Origin: Helianthus annuus | Lineage: Eukaryota; Streptophyta; Magnoliopsida; Asterales; Asteraceae | Direction of reading: 5' to 3' | Assembly (NCBI RefSeq): GCF_002127325.2 | Contig: NC_035441.2 | Coordinates: forward strand, 47,310,663 to 47,374,662 | Length of the DNA: 64,000 bases | Shown here: in pieces, positions 1 to 8,757 of the stretch | Layout of the letters: each line of letters opens with the position of its first letter | Position numbering within the stretch: the stretch's first letter is position 1 | Made by a program: the position numbers and the translations under genes | Notes under the pieces: generated by a model | Seen by the model: only the letters and a program-made list of their open reading frames with translations | What the model was told of the DNA's origin: nothing | Database searches by the model: none

Positions 1-550
1 CTGAGAAAGCTTCACTTTTGTTTCTTGAACTTTAGGTTTTTTGACCTTCTGTTCTTTGACGTTTTGGCCCGAAGCTTTCAATTCTTTGGGCTTGTCACCA
101 ACTGGTATTTTCTTTGCCATTTTCTGAGAATTAGCCCTCAATCTGTCATTCGATCTTCTTGGGCAATCTCTGGCAATGTGATCTTTGATATTGCAATTAT
201 AGCACCTCCTGGTTTCATAACTCCAGTATTGGGAGTTAACAGCAATGTGTCCGTGATATCCGCAGCTGTAACACACTCTGTTATCGTACCGTATACCACC
301 TTCACACCAAACGCTCAAATCATAGCATTGTCTGGCTTGGTGATATTCCTTCCTCAAGTTTGCTGGATTTGGCTTTGAAGCACTGTGGTCTGTCCTGCAC
401 CCAACAATTTTTGAATTTTCATTTTCTACTTTTTGTAATTTTTTCTTTTGATTGGATGATCGTACTGATGAGTTTTTTTCTTCATTTTTAAATTTTTGTT
501 TCTGTTCTACAATCTTCTTCACAGGTTTTTGCTTAGAGCATTCTCCCTTT
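1..550 (-). pseudogene. gag: Element A gag, C-terminal zinc-knuckle part
   Basis: The minus strand encodes two nucleocapsid-type knuckles. The one at about 172-213 reads C-YN-C-NIKD-H-IARD-C, a complete CX2CX4HX4C motif that binds RNA in Gag particles. The other, at about 232-273, reads CYSCGYHGHIAVN and has Ser in place of the last Cys. They are followed by a Lys-rich tail that leaves the window. The frame differs from the piece upstream (551-808), so a frameshift lies between them. No protease motif is reached before the edge. Function is as the RNA-binding end of a retrotransposon Gag; as it stands it is a decayed fragment. Confidence 0.8.
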
Positions 551-808
551 TCAGTCGAGTGCAAAACAGTTTTCTGAAATTTTCCCTCTTAATTTTGAAA
601 TTGTTTTCTTTTTCTTAATTTCAGCATCAGACTCTGTCTCAGACTCATCTGCTGAATAAAATTTCTCATTTTCATCATCAGTTTTCTCATCACAATCTTC
701 AACTTTGACTTTATCAAAGTTTGTAACATTTTCACTTATCGGCATAGAATTGATTGGTTTTGGACAGGGAAAATTCAAACTGTCTGATTTAGTCACAAAA
801 CCTATCAA
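551..808 (-). pseudogene. gag: Element A gag, acidic linker fragment
   Basis: This 85-residue open stretch continues A's gag in another frame than 805-2163. It is very acidic (runs of D, E and S) and ends in a KKKK-containing basic patch, the usual hydrophilic spacer between the coiled coil and the zinc knuckles of large Copia Gags. The upstream frame is lost near 870 and this one is lost near 590, both consistent with small indels. I assign it by position and composition, not by a motif. Confidence 0.6.
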
Positions 809-2163
809 TTTCTTTTCAAGTTCATCAATTTTGTTCCTCGAATTCTCAGCTTCACTTTCAAGCCGAGATATTCTCCCAAATGAGACCTGATTGTTTTCTC
901 ATTATCATTCTTCAAATTTTCAAGAACAGATTTTTCATTTATCAAAACTTTTATCTGTTCCTGAAATTTTGATTCATTCGCTTTCAGATTCTTGTTTTCA
1001 AGCTTAATCCAGAAATCTAAATCTTCTGAAGATTTCTGTTTGCTTTCAAGCTCTTTTTCCAACTCTTTGATTATCTTTTGAGCGCGTTCACCTTCTTTTT
1101 CGAGTTTAATGATTTTCTGAAGATGGGAATTTATCATTTTCTGTTTTTCAATGTTATTTTTACTAAACACATTTCTCCCATCTTCAAGAATTTTCATTTG
1201 ATTCTGAAATTCTTTCTCAATTTTTGTTTTTTCACTTTCAAAACCTTTAACTTTTTCATTTAACTTCTTGTTTTCAAATGTCAAACTGTTCAAACCAACC
1301 AACAGTTTGTCATTTTTAGCTTTCAACTTCTCACAATTTTCTTTCAGAATAAGAATCTGATTTTCAGCAGCGTGCTTCTCGTCTTTCAACTTTTTGACTT
1401 CAGATGCCAAACTTGCCATGTCTTTCACAAGTTTGTCATTATCAGTCTTGACGTTATCGCATCTTGAGCACAATGTTTCATTCTTCACCGATTCTTCAGC
1501 TTTTGGAGTTTCTTCTTCCTTTGCTATGAATGTACCTACACAAAAGATTTTAACGAAATCAAGAGGACTTCCATCATTATCAATATAACAACCTCGTTTG
1601 AAATCGTATTTCAGCACATATTTTGCCCTGACACATTTAGCAACCCTTTTGTGCATCTCTTCAATCACATCTGAACTCAGATCTAGCACATTATTCTCCA
1701 AAACCTTGATCATTTCTTTCTTTTTCTTTCTAACTTCAAGTTCATGAGCATTAAGTTTGCTGATGAATTGATTTAGAGGTAGTTTTGAAAAATTTGAGTC
1801 CTCCCTTAAATTTTTCAAACATTCACCCCATTCAATCGGTAATGCATCTGCAAATTTCTCCAATTTCTCAACATTTGACGGATATATCTCATGATCTTTC
1901 AGATAATTCAGCAAAACACTATATCGGTCTTTAAGATCATCCAACGTTTCGTCTTTCAGACACACAAAATATTTAAACCTTTTTGCCCATCCATCTTTGC
2001 TCACTTTTCTATAACCCTCATCTAGAAATCCGTGATGCCAATCATTAAATCTTTCGAAATAATAGTTCTTCTGTTCATCAAACACCATTGCCATTTTTCG
2101 CAAAAACCCGACACGTGTTTGTTGACAAATAAGCGAACCAAGGATGACGGAAAAGCGGACCAA
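805..2163 (-). CDS. gag: Element A gag, capsid-like and coiled-coil region
   Basis: A 452-residue open frame. The first 23 residues read through leader sequence; the better start is the ATG at 2094 (MAMVFDEQ). Residues about 60-150 resemble the UBN2/Retrotran_gag fold: a stretch with LKDRYSVLLNYLKDH, then KFADALPIEW, then LNQFISKLNAHELEVRKKK, the same order as in B, D and E. Residues about 250-440 are heptad-rich and Lys/Glu-rich, a long coiled coil for Gag assembly. The final 15 or so residues are out of frame with the downstream piece. It lacks the N-terminal block (PPKMM...YLTWK type) seen in D and E, so the N-terminus is truncated or different. Confidence 0.75.
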   Translation of the reverse strand: MVRFSVILGSLICQQTRVGFLRKMAMVFDEQKNYYFERFNDWHHGFLDEGYRKVSKDGWAKRFKYFVCLKDETLDDLKDRYSVLLNYLKDHEIYPSNVEKLEKFADALPIEWGECLKNLREDSNFSKLPLNQFISKLNAHELEVRKKKKEMIKVLENNVLDLSSDVIEEMHKRVAKCVRAKYVLKYDFKRGCYIDNDGSPLDFVKIFCVGTFIAKEEETPKAEESVKNETLCSRCDNVKTDNDKLVKDMASLASEVKKLKDEKHAAENQILILKENCEKLKAKNDKLLVGLNSLTFENKKLNEKVKGFESEKTKIEKEFQNQMKILEDGRNVFSKNNIEKQKMINSHLQKIIKLEKEGERAQKIIKELEKELESKQKSSEDLDFWIKLENKNLKANESKFQEQIKVLINEKSVLENLKNDNEKTIRSHLGEYLGLKVKLRIRGTKLMNLKRN

Positions 2164-3225
2164 TTAAGCGAACCAGAAATTCAAATGTACACAAGAGCGG
2201 TCCAAGCAATATCAATTCAGCGGTGAATATGGGCCGGTGATGTTGAGCTGATGTAGGTTTATGGGCGGCACAAAACACCAAAACAACAATAACAAATGGG
2301 CAGTGAAAACAACAATACCAGATTGATGATTGGGGTGGTTTTTAATGTGGGGCGGTGCTTGGATAACTATTGGGCAATGATTTAAAGTGGGCGGCAAAAG
2401 TAAGCTGATTGGGCCATTAAAAAATATTTGGGCGGTGGATTAAAGACCTTGGATTGGGCCAAACTATTAAAGTGGGCGGTGTACTTCAAAATGAGATTGT
2501 GTCACATGGGCTGCACACCAGTGGTTAACAACAACACTCAGGTCGTTGTTCTGATTGGGCCGAAAGATTTAATGGGCGGCAACAAGACAAACAATAACAA
2601 CCTTAGTGGGTCGGTTGTTCAACAACTTTTGCATGCAGTCAACAACAACTAATTTCACATGCAAGTTTGACAATGGTAGTGGGGCGGTGACAACTTTTTA
2701 AACAAAGTTTTGATTTTATATAACCTATAAAGTGGCCGACAACTCTTCACTATCTCCAACTAAGTTTTCAATTGAACCGTTCTTTTAAGTGAGCCTGATT
2801 GGACCAACTTATGACTTTCCAATTTTCAACAAAAAACAATTATAGAACCGATATAACATGCACAATTAACTAGCCGCCTATTTACCGACAACACTTAATA
2901 TCTACAAATTCAATGATTGGGCTGTCGTATAATGTTTTTCACATGTAGCCTTGAAGACGATGACACAAACGCGAACCTCAATCAAATCAATATGAGCGGA
3001 CCACTAATGTATCAATAAGCGAACCTGAATGTGACTTATCAGCGAACCAACCTTTCTTACCCTTTGAGCGAACCAGAATCTTATCACATGAGCGGTCCTG
3101 AATGGTGACCTAATGAGCGAACCACAGTAGTACCAAAAAAAGCGATCCTAATCAATTCATTACGAGCGGTCCATAATAAAGACCAAATAAGCGATCCACA
3201 GTAGTGCCAAATAAGCGATCCTGAG
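2120..3225 (-). repeat. Element A leader with two short-motif arrays
   Basis: Noncoding stretch between PBS and gag. From about 2225 to 2695 the plus strand repeats TGGGCGGTG-like words about twelve times at irregular spacing. From about 2995 to 3220 it repeats GCGAACC, GCGGTCC and GCGATCC words about ten times, with four more at 2126-2205. In element sense these read TGGTTCGCT and GGACCGCT. Spacing is 15-45 bp, so this is not a simple tandem repeat. No ORF in it is convincing. Confidence 0.75.
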
Positions 3226-3498
3226 CTGAAATTTGACGCGAATTCGGACCGAAAAACCGCGATTACTCCTAAACGACTTGGAATTTCGAGCTGAAACTTG
3301 GTAGGGTTGTAGATCGGGTCTATGCGCACAACATATCCAAAAATCAGACGATTTGGACCGTATTTACCCGTTCAATTTGATGAAAAACGATGAAAAACGT
3401 GAAAAGTAGGTAGAAGATGAAGAAATAGATGAAATCGGATCAAATTCTGCTGAAAACTTGTACGAAAAGATGTGTTTGATCAAGCAATCGAGCTCCTA

Positions 3499-3510
3499 GC
3501 TCTGATACCA
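3499..3510 (-). other. Element A primer binding site
   Basis: The reverse complement is TGGTATCAGAGC, the standard plant initiator tRNA-Met priming sequence, two bases inside the LTR end (spacer AT). It marks the start of minus-strand DNA synthesis and fixes the orientation of A as minus. Confidence 0.9.
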
Positions 3511-3512
3511 AT

Positions 3513-3916
3513 TGTAGGACCGGTTTTTCGACCGTTCGATTGCGTAACGAACGTTTCACGTGCGGAATCCGTGAACGAACGTGACCGAACACACGATAAC
3601 GTACTACTAATGTGATTCCATTGCTAAACTTGACGTGTGCGGTACAAGAATCACAAATACAATACTTTCTCTCTCTACTTTCTCTCTCTAGAAAGTCTTC
3701 TCTCCAAGTCTTCTACTAATCTTCTCCAAAATCCCTAACTAAAAGAATGACATAACCTCTATTTATATGGTCAAGGCACTTTAATGATAGTTATCATTAA
3801 TTACAAGTTTGTCACCTTGCCATTTCTAACTAAATAAGACATTATGCGCTTGATTCCTTCCGGCTTTTCACTACGACTCGGTTTGACGAAGGCGATAGAC
3901 ATTAAATGCATCAACA
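3513..3916 (-). repeat. Element A 5' LTR
   Basis: 404 bp, with ends TGTTGATG...CCTACA in element sense. It is bounded on one side by the PBS and on the other by resumption of B's gag reading frame. A TATA box lies at 3760-3767. The region 3655-3700 is a CT-rich TTTCTCTCTC stretch downstream of the TATA box, where the transcript start would be expected. Confidence 0.85.
3760..3767 (-). promoter_or_regulatory. TATA box in element A LTR
   Basis: TATAAATA on the minus strand, about 150 bp into the LTR, dividing U3 from R-U5. Plant Copia LTRs usually carry one such box. Confidence 0.6.
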
Positions 3917-4227
3917 ATAAAACCTAGACCTTTCTTTTTGAAATTACCGCTATGGTTTGGTTTCTTTTGAAAACCAGAACCAAAACTGTAACCTTTTTTC
4001 TTGTTTAACTTTTGTTGAACTCTTGAGGTGTACTTTTTAGGTTTTTCAGAAAGATTTACATCTTTTATTTCAGAAATATTAATTTCTGTTAGTTTGAAAA
4101 CCTTGTTAATCATCTCAGTTTTAACACATCTTATTGGAAATTCTTCATCAGAATATAATTTGTTAGAATCATTCAAAGTATATGCTACTTTGAATGTTTC
4201 GTCATTCAAATTATTTTGTGATAACAT
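3917..4227 (-). pseudogene. gag: Element B gag, basic C-terminal fragment
   Basis: Encodes a Lys/Asn-rich stretch (KYTSRVQQKLNKKKGYSFG region) ending ...KKKGLGF at the insertion point of element A. Beyond that the open frame runs on for 14 residues into A's LTR, which is an artefact of the insertion. No knuckle is seen. It belongs to the spacer after the CCHC region of B's Gag, before protease. Confidence 0.65.
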
Positions 4228-4260
4228 AAATTCTTTGTTATAAACTCGTTTGCCATTTTT

Positions 4261-4551
4261 TTACTGTCGGACTAGAAGTGTCGGACTCAGACTTTGACTC
4301 TGACTTTGACTCCTCCGTTTCATCTTTATCCAACACCTGATCAACCACTTTCTTAATTTTCTCGGACTCATGATCAGTGTCAGATGGTGTGAAAGTGACA
4401 TCATTGTTGTCTTGCAAGTTATCTGAAGGCTCAGATTCCCACTGTAAGCTGGTTGCCTTTTTGACTCTTTCTGAATTTGGATTTCATGGAGAATATCCAT
4501 TTTCAAGCGGGGGTGGACACTTGTTATACTTGACACTTTGTTTCTTACCAA
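4261..4551 (-). pseudogene. gag: Element B gag, shifted spacer fragment
   Basis: A 96-residue open stretch between the zinc-knuckle piece and the basic tail. It starts in one frame and drifts through a Ser/Gln-rich run that another frame reads as the acidic DESE-type spacer common in this Gag class, so it is a frameshifted copy of coding sequence and not a protein in its own right. Assigned by position only. Confidence 0.45.
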
Positions 4552-4594
4552 AATTCTTCACTTCAGTATCCTCTTTTGTTTCGGAATTATTCAC

Positions 4595-5632
4595 TTAAGA
4601 TGTTTCTTCTTCAAATGCCTTCATGCCTTCCACTGTAGGGTAAATCCTGTCAATCACATAAGAAGAACATGAGTAACTTTTCAACAATTTGTTTACTCTT
4701 TCAGTTTCTATCCTCTGAGTTTCCAACTTCTGTTCAAGCTCAACACACATATCAATGTAATAATTGACCATTTCCTGCTTTATCATGTATGCTCCATTGA
4801 GTGTCTTCATGGCTATAGCTTGTTCACTGCTTGACTCATTGTATTGATTCATGGCTTTGTTTAAGACATCATATGATTCTTTCAATCTGTTCATGTTATG
4901 AATCAACTCGTTGTTGTGCTTTTTCATAGCCTCACAGTTTTTGCAATTCTCAGACACCTTTTCTGCATCAGCTTCCTTTTTAATCTCGAAAGCTGGAATT
5001 TCTTTGACTTGCTTCTTTATCACTCGGACATCTTCATCATCATTCTTATTTTTCCTTCTTTCTTTATCTCCCTCGGCTAGAAATTTTAAATGCTCTTTCA
5101 TTTTATCTGCCCAATAATCATCAGCAGTATACTCATCAGCACTATCTTTAACGATTTTAGCAACAAAAGCTTTATGGTCTAAAGTTCTGTTAGGATCATA
5201 ATCATCCCAACTAAAATCTTTTGGAAGCCTTTCATCATTTTGATCTGCTACACATGATTTACTCTCAGCTGAAATATATTTATCCCAACTAAATCCTTTT
5301 GACGATCTTTCATCATCTTGATTCACCAGATAAGCTTTCTTTGATTCTTTAATCTCCTTCCTAGCATGAGCAGTTTGTGTTTGTTGTTGATACGGCTGTT
5401 GAGCAACTTGATGATAAATTGCTTTTCGATAATAATCGTTGTTTCCAAAAGGATTTTGAGCTCCACTTCCTTCGCGGTTTGTGAATTCACGCTTGAAATG
5501 CCCTTTTCCCCTGCAACGAAAACAAGTAACTTTAGATTTCTCAAATCCTAAAGTAGAAACATTAGCATCACGGAAATCATCTCTTCCCATAATCTGTTTA
5601 AACTTTTCAGCTCTTCTCAACACACTAGCCAA
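4595..5632 (-). CDS. gag: Element B gag, zinc knuckle and coiled-coil region
   Basis: 345 residues. It begins inside Gag (ASVLRRAEKFKQIMGRDDF matches the region before the knuckle in D and E). The knuckle at residues 36-49 reads C-FR-C-RGKG-H-FKRE-F: the last zinc ligand is Phe, so the finger is probably dead. Residues about 215-335 form a heptad-rich coiled coil with a CKNCEAMKK motif. Between 5633 and 5914 the same frame continues with stop codons, joining this piece to 5915-6343. Confidence 0.75.
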   Translation of the reverse strand: MASVLRRAEKFKQIMGRDDFRDANVSTLGFEKSKVTCFRCRGKGHFKREFTNREGSGAQNPFGNNDYYRKAIYHQVAQQPYQQQTQTAHARKEIKESKKAYLVNQDDERSSKGFSWDKYISAESKSCVADQNDERLPKDFSWDDYDPNRTLDHKAFVAKIVKDSADEYTADDYWADKMKEHLKFLAEGDKERRKNKNDDEDVRVIKKQVKEIPAFEIKKEADAEKVSENCKNCEAMKKHNNELIHNMNRLKESYDVLNKAMNQYNESSSEQAIAMKTLNGAYMIKQEMVNYYIDMCVELEQKLETQRIETERVNKLLKSYSCSSYVIDRIYPTVEGMKAFEEETS

Positions 5633-6343
5633 ACATCACTTTATATCCATTAACTCCATCTCCTCAGCATCAATCTAATCGTAATCCTCTTTTTTCAACA
5701 TTGGATTTCCGATCCTTCCTGTAACTAAACTCCCATAAGACTCTAACACAGTCACCAGCAAAGACATATGACTTTTTGCTACTTCTTTAGAGTAATTTTG
5801 ATCATTCTCAAGATTTAACGCAATGTTGCATTGTAGTACTTTGCCACTCTTGGTTGCTGAAAAATTTGGATCGAATGATGGATACGAAAAGAATCCAGTT
5901 TTGCTACTTGATCCCTAAGATGAACTTCCAGACGAGCTTTTTACATTGAAAGTAGTTTCAATCTTTGGTGCAATGTTGGTCTTATCACTAGCACCACCTT
6001 TGTAATACAGACCAATATCTTGTTCACCATCAAAGTCCTTCATTCTCGCTATCTTTCGTTGTTCCATCTCTTGAGCTTCGAGTTGTTCAATAAAATCCCT
6101 TAGCGTTAGATTGTCAAATTCCTCTTTATTTTTCAACACCATAAGATATGTGCCCCAAACATCTTGTGGCAACGCATCGGCCAACTTTTCAATCAATTCT
6201 TCTTTATCTTTATTGATGTTCAATCTTTTCATATTCATCACCAAATTGCAATATCTTTCTATAATATGCTTGGTGTTTTCAGTTCTTAATCCACGGAATA
6301 GATCAAATTCTTTCTTCAAAAGCGACATTTTGTTCTTGATCAT
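5633..6343 (-). pseudogene. gag: Element B gag, UBN2-like capsid region
   Basis: Open from 6343 to 5915 (142 residues), then interrupted by in-frame stops to 5633. Residues 1-110 carry the UBN2 pattern: KKEFDLFRGLRTENTKHI, then RYCNLVMNMKRLN, KLADALPQDVWGTYLM, LRDFIEQLEAQEMEQRK. This is the Gag capsid-like fold of Copia elements. It lies in the same frame as 4595-5632 but in a different frame from the N-terminal piece. Confidence 0.75.
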
Positions 6344-6369
6344 CTCTTTACTTCCAACAAACTTTGATT

Positions 6370-6744
6370 TTAATTCTTTCCATATCGATGTGCACTTCCA
6401 TTGTGTTGAAGTAAAACCAAGATTTCTTCCTTAATAGCTTGCTGCAAGAGACTAACCACCATCTTTTCATTTTTGTATTTCTTTTTCTCATCAACACCTA
6501 GATCTTTAATATCAACCTTCTGTCCATTGTCCTTAACCGGTCTAATATATTGAAATTCAGTATATTCCCATGCATCTAAGTAATATGCTTGAACCCAATT
6601 TTCAAAATGTTCTGCCCATCTACTATACTCCTCAATACTCATAAGCTTAGGCGGTTTTTGCGTTCTGCCCGTTTCATTTTCTAGCATTGCATTCCGAGTC
6701 ACAGTGATTGGAGTTGCAAAGGCATTGTAGAACTCGTTTTCCAT
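6370..6744 (-). CDS. gag: Element B gag, N-terminus
   Basis: 124 residues starting MENEFYNAF at 6744, the first ATG after the leader array. It holds the QKPPKLMSIEEYSRWAEHF block equivalent to the KPPKMMKVENYLTWKDRF block of D and E (DUF4219-like N-terminus of plant Copia Gag). The frame is lost after about residue 110 (LLQHNG), where a frameshift separates it from the UBN2 part. Confidence 0.8.
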   Translation of the reverse strand: MENEFYNAFATPITVTRNAMLENETGRTQKPPKLMSIEEYSRWAEHFENWVQAYYLDAWEYTEFQYIRPVKDNGQKVDIKDLGVDEKKKYKNEKMVVSLLQQAIKEEILVLLQHNGSAHRYGKN

Positions 6745-6779
6745 GATTCGGTTTTGAAAATTTCACAAACACAGACTTT

Positions 6780-7117
6780 CAAACGAAATGGAGGCGTTTC
6801 ACACGATCTGGAACAATCCAAAACGAAATGGAATGCACTCTTACACGAAATGGATTCTTTCAAGCGAAATGGTCACTGTTCAAACGAAACGAAACCTATT
6901 TACCCACTTCGTGCGAAATGGATTGTATGATTCACACGCATTGGACTTTTCAAGCGAAATGAAACACTTGATGCGAAATGGGATACCAATTCGTGTGAAT
7001 TGAAGATTTGATGTACTTTTTCAAGCGAAATGGCACTTGATGCGAAATGAAAGCTCAGCTCGTGCGAAATGGCTACAAATTCAAACGATCTGATATCCAA
7101 TTCGTGCGAATTGGAGC
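6780..7117 (-). repeat. Element B leader array of CGAAATGG words
   Basis: About fifteen copies of GCGAAATGG or close variants (ACGAAATGG, GCGAAATGA, GTGAATTGG) within about 340 bp, spaced roughly 15-30 bp. In element sense they read CCATTTCGC. The same word occurs in inverted pairs in B's own U3 (7612-7687). From 7118 to 7336 I see only AT-rich leader. Confidence 0.8.
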
Positions 7118-7336
7118 TGACGTCACACTTTCGGACAATTTTTGATAAAATTAATCAAGTTTTACTTCGATTTTAGGTCTGATTCTTTCAAGGGTTTGTT
7201 AAAACAGTGTTTCGCATGTTATATGAGAAAATCAAGCCATTTTATCCGTGAAAACTTGGTTCATTTTGAAAAATGTGAAGAAAATGAGTAGAAAACAGAA
7301 ATTTTCAACTGAAATGGTAAGAACTCTTCCTCCTGA

Positions 7337-7348
7337 GCTCTGATACCA
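7337..7348 (-). other. Element B primer binding site
   Basis: Reverse complement TGGTATCAGAGC, a perfect tRNA-Met site, two bases from the LTR end at 7351. Confidence 0.9.
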
Positions 7349-7570
7349 CTTGTAGGATCGTTTGCACGACCAAACGAGTCGTTCAGAAGAGATCTCGTCC
7401 AATACGAAAGGCGGAAACAGACGTATCAGAGTTATTTCAGCTGGTTTGCACACAGAATCACTTAAAATGTCTCTTGTATTGATATCAGATCGTTTTACAA
7501 TGCTGGAGACACTTCGGCAGAGCTTCGCTACCGGAATCGAAAACGTTACCAATGAAATGGACAAGGCACG

Positions 7571-7578
7571 TATTTATA
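7571..7578 (-). promoter_or_regulatory. TATA box in element B LTR
   Basis: TATAAATA on the minus strand, directly downstream (in element sense) of the U3 palindrome cluster. Confidence 0.6.
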
Positions 7579-7611
7579 GGCAAGCCCATTTCATACGGAA
7601 TGACTTCACAC

Positions 7612-7687
7612 GAAATGGCATCTCCATTTCGTGCGAAATGGCATCTTCATTTCGTGCGAAATGACATTTCCATTTCGTGCGAAATGG
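7612..7687. promoter_or_regulatory. U3 palindrome cluster in element B LTR
   Basis: CCATTTCGTGCGAAATGG occurs at 7624-7641 and 7670-7687, with a one-mismatch-per-arm copy at 7647-7664 and a half copy at 7612-7620. Arms are 8 bp with a 2-bp centre, spaced about 23 bp apart, some 35 bp upstream of the TATA box. This spacing suggests binding sites for a dimeric protein. The same word makes up the leader array. Confidence 0.7.
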
Positions 7688-7791
7688 CCTACTCTACACA
7701 TTTCTCATTTTTCTCGTACTGCGTGCCCTGATCTATCTAATCTATTACAAGACTCGATACAAGACGAAGTCGACAGACATATGCACCAACA

Positions 7792-8075
7792 CTGGCTCAT
7801 ACCGGGTCTCAAAACATTGTCTGTCTATGTACTGAACTCCCGTCAGTGCTTTTAGTTTGTTTGATAATGGTGCCAATTCTGTTCTGTGCATTATTAGAAC
7901 TATATCGTGTTGCATGTAGTAATGATAAAACTTTTGCAACATGAAATGCCATTGTATGTATATAAAAGTAATTAGATATTCATTTGTCTTGTAAACTAGA
8001 TCATGCGCAGTTATTAAAGCACAGATTACTGTTCAATTAGTGTACGGAATGTATGGAAAAGTGACAGTTGTCACA
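7792..8075 (-). repeat. Element C 3' LTR, first 284 bp
   Basis: Begins TGTGACAACTGTCAC in element sense, right after the polypurine tract, and aligns without gaps to 36419-36702. The rest of this LTR lies beyond element B, outside the window. Confidence 0.85.
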
Positions 8076-8090
8076 GACTTCCCCCGTTAA
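8076..8090 (-). other. Element C polypurine tract
   Basis: In element sense TTAACGGGGGAAGTC, immediately before the 3' LTR. It follows the GAATTTCGGGACGAAATTC word that precedes the PPT in many plant Gypsy chromoviruses. It primes plus-strand synthesis. Confidence 0.8.
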
Positions 8091-8270
8091 AAGAATTTCG
8101 TCCCGAAATTCAAGCGATGCCATCGGTCGCAGGGGAGTTGCGAATCAAATGTGGTCACTTAGGTTTAAAATTTGTCTTCATGTTCCCATGTAACTCTGGG
8201 CCATGATATGAATTCTAACGTACTCAAGTAAATCAATTATGTCTTCTCCGTGTTTTGTGGACCCTCGGTC
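8091..8270 (-). pseudogene. pol: Element C integrase C-terminal tail
   Basis: In one minus frame it reads VTWEHEDKF followed by stops, matching the FTWEREDQF end of CHD-type integrase chromodomains. The next bases are the GGGACGAAATT word and PPT. The upstream part of IN continues at 18570 on the other side of D. CGGTC at 8266-8270 is the left target duplication of D. Confidence 0.65.
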
Positions 8271-8742
8271 TGTAGGTCCCCTTGAATCGTATGGATCTTT
8301 CACAGAATTGTCAATCTAATCAAGAGTACGGAATCCTCTTGATCAGAATAAAGCAGAATTGAGTAGAAACACAGAATTCCAATTAAACAGGTTTCTATTG
8401 ATTATCAATCTCACGAATTACAATCAATCAAAACCCTAACCACTCAAATTCGTCCAAGTTGTATGCTCTCACGAAAATCCTCTCTAAAACTCTGTTTTGG
8501 CTGATTAACCTAGACCTTAAAGCCTAACCTTGTTTATATAACACAAGGTTTGCTACTTGGACTAGGGTTTCCTACATGGGCAAAGCCCAATTCGTCCCCC
8601 TAGACCCAAACTGGGTTTTGTTTAGCCCAAACTCTATTATTTCACTAATACAAAGCTAAACCCGCTAACTGTTTATCGTTTAACTAATTACAAGATATCC
8701 AAAGACCAAATCTAACCTGTTGTCACAGAATATGCACCAACA
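8271..8742 (-). repeat. Element D 3' LTR
   Basis: 472 bp, ends TGTTGGTGCATA...GGGGACCTACA in element sense. TATATAAA lies at 8533-8540 on the minus strand. Matches 18097-18569 almost throughout. Confidence 0.92.
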
Positions 8743-8757
8743 AACTCCCCCTTGACA
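8743..8757 (-). other. Element D polypurine tract
   Basis: TGTCAAGGGGGAGTT in element sense, ending at the LTR. Two further AGGGGGAG tracts lie upstream at about 8870-8876 and 9251-9258. Confidence 0.8.

Larger units (their letters stand above)
1..3916 (-). mobile_element. Element A: 5' part of a Ty1/Copia retrotransposon, nested in B
   Basis: Read on the minus strand this is a 5' LTR (3513-3916), a PBS (3499-3510), a long leader with motif arrays, and a broken gag running off the left edge. Its pol and 3' LTR are outside the window. The LTR start interrupts the gag of element B exactly at 3916/3917, so A is younger than B. The expected target duplication on this side is ATAAA (3917-3921); the other side is not visible. 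The LTR opens TGTTGATGCAT, much like the LTRs of B, D and E, so these are related Copia families. Confidence 0.85.
3917..7791 (-). mobile_element. Element B: 5' part of a Ty1/Copia retrotransposon, nested in C
   Basis: LTR 7351-7791, PBS 7337-7348, array leader, then a gag in at least five pieces until element A cuts it at 3917. The rest lies beyond A, left of the window. B's LTR start falls inside the 3' LTR of Gypsy C: the C sequence resumes at 7792 and matches the intact C 5' LTR from 36419 on. The expected target duplication is CTGGC (7792-7796). Confidence 0.85.
7351..7791 (-). repeat. Element B 5' LTR
   Basis: 441 bp with ends TGTTGGTGCATA...CGATCCTACA in element sense. It abuts the PBS on one side and C's LTR sequence on the other. 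A TATA box lies at 7571-7578 and palindromic motifs in U3 at 7612-7687. Confidence 0.85.

Noticed and set aside
25..378. Plus-strand open frames opposite A's gag
   Set aside because: They mirror the minus-strand gag with its zinc knuckles; composition is antisense and no domain is seen.
2120..3225. CRISPR-like array of short repeats
   Set aside because: Plant nuclear context, spacers of irregular length and degenerate repeats; these are retrotransposon leader words.
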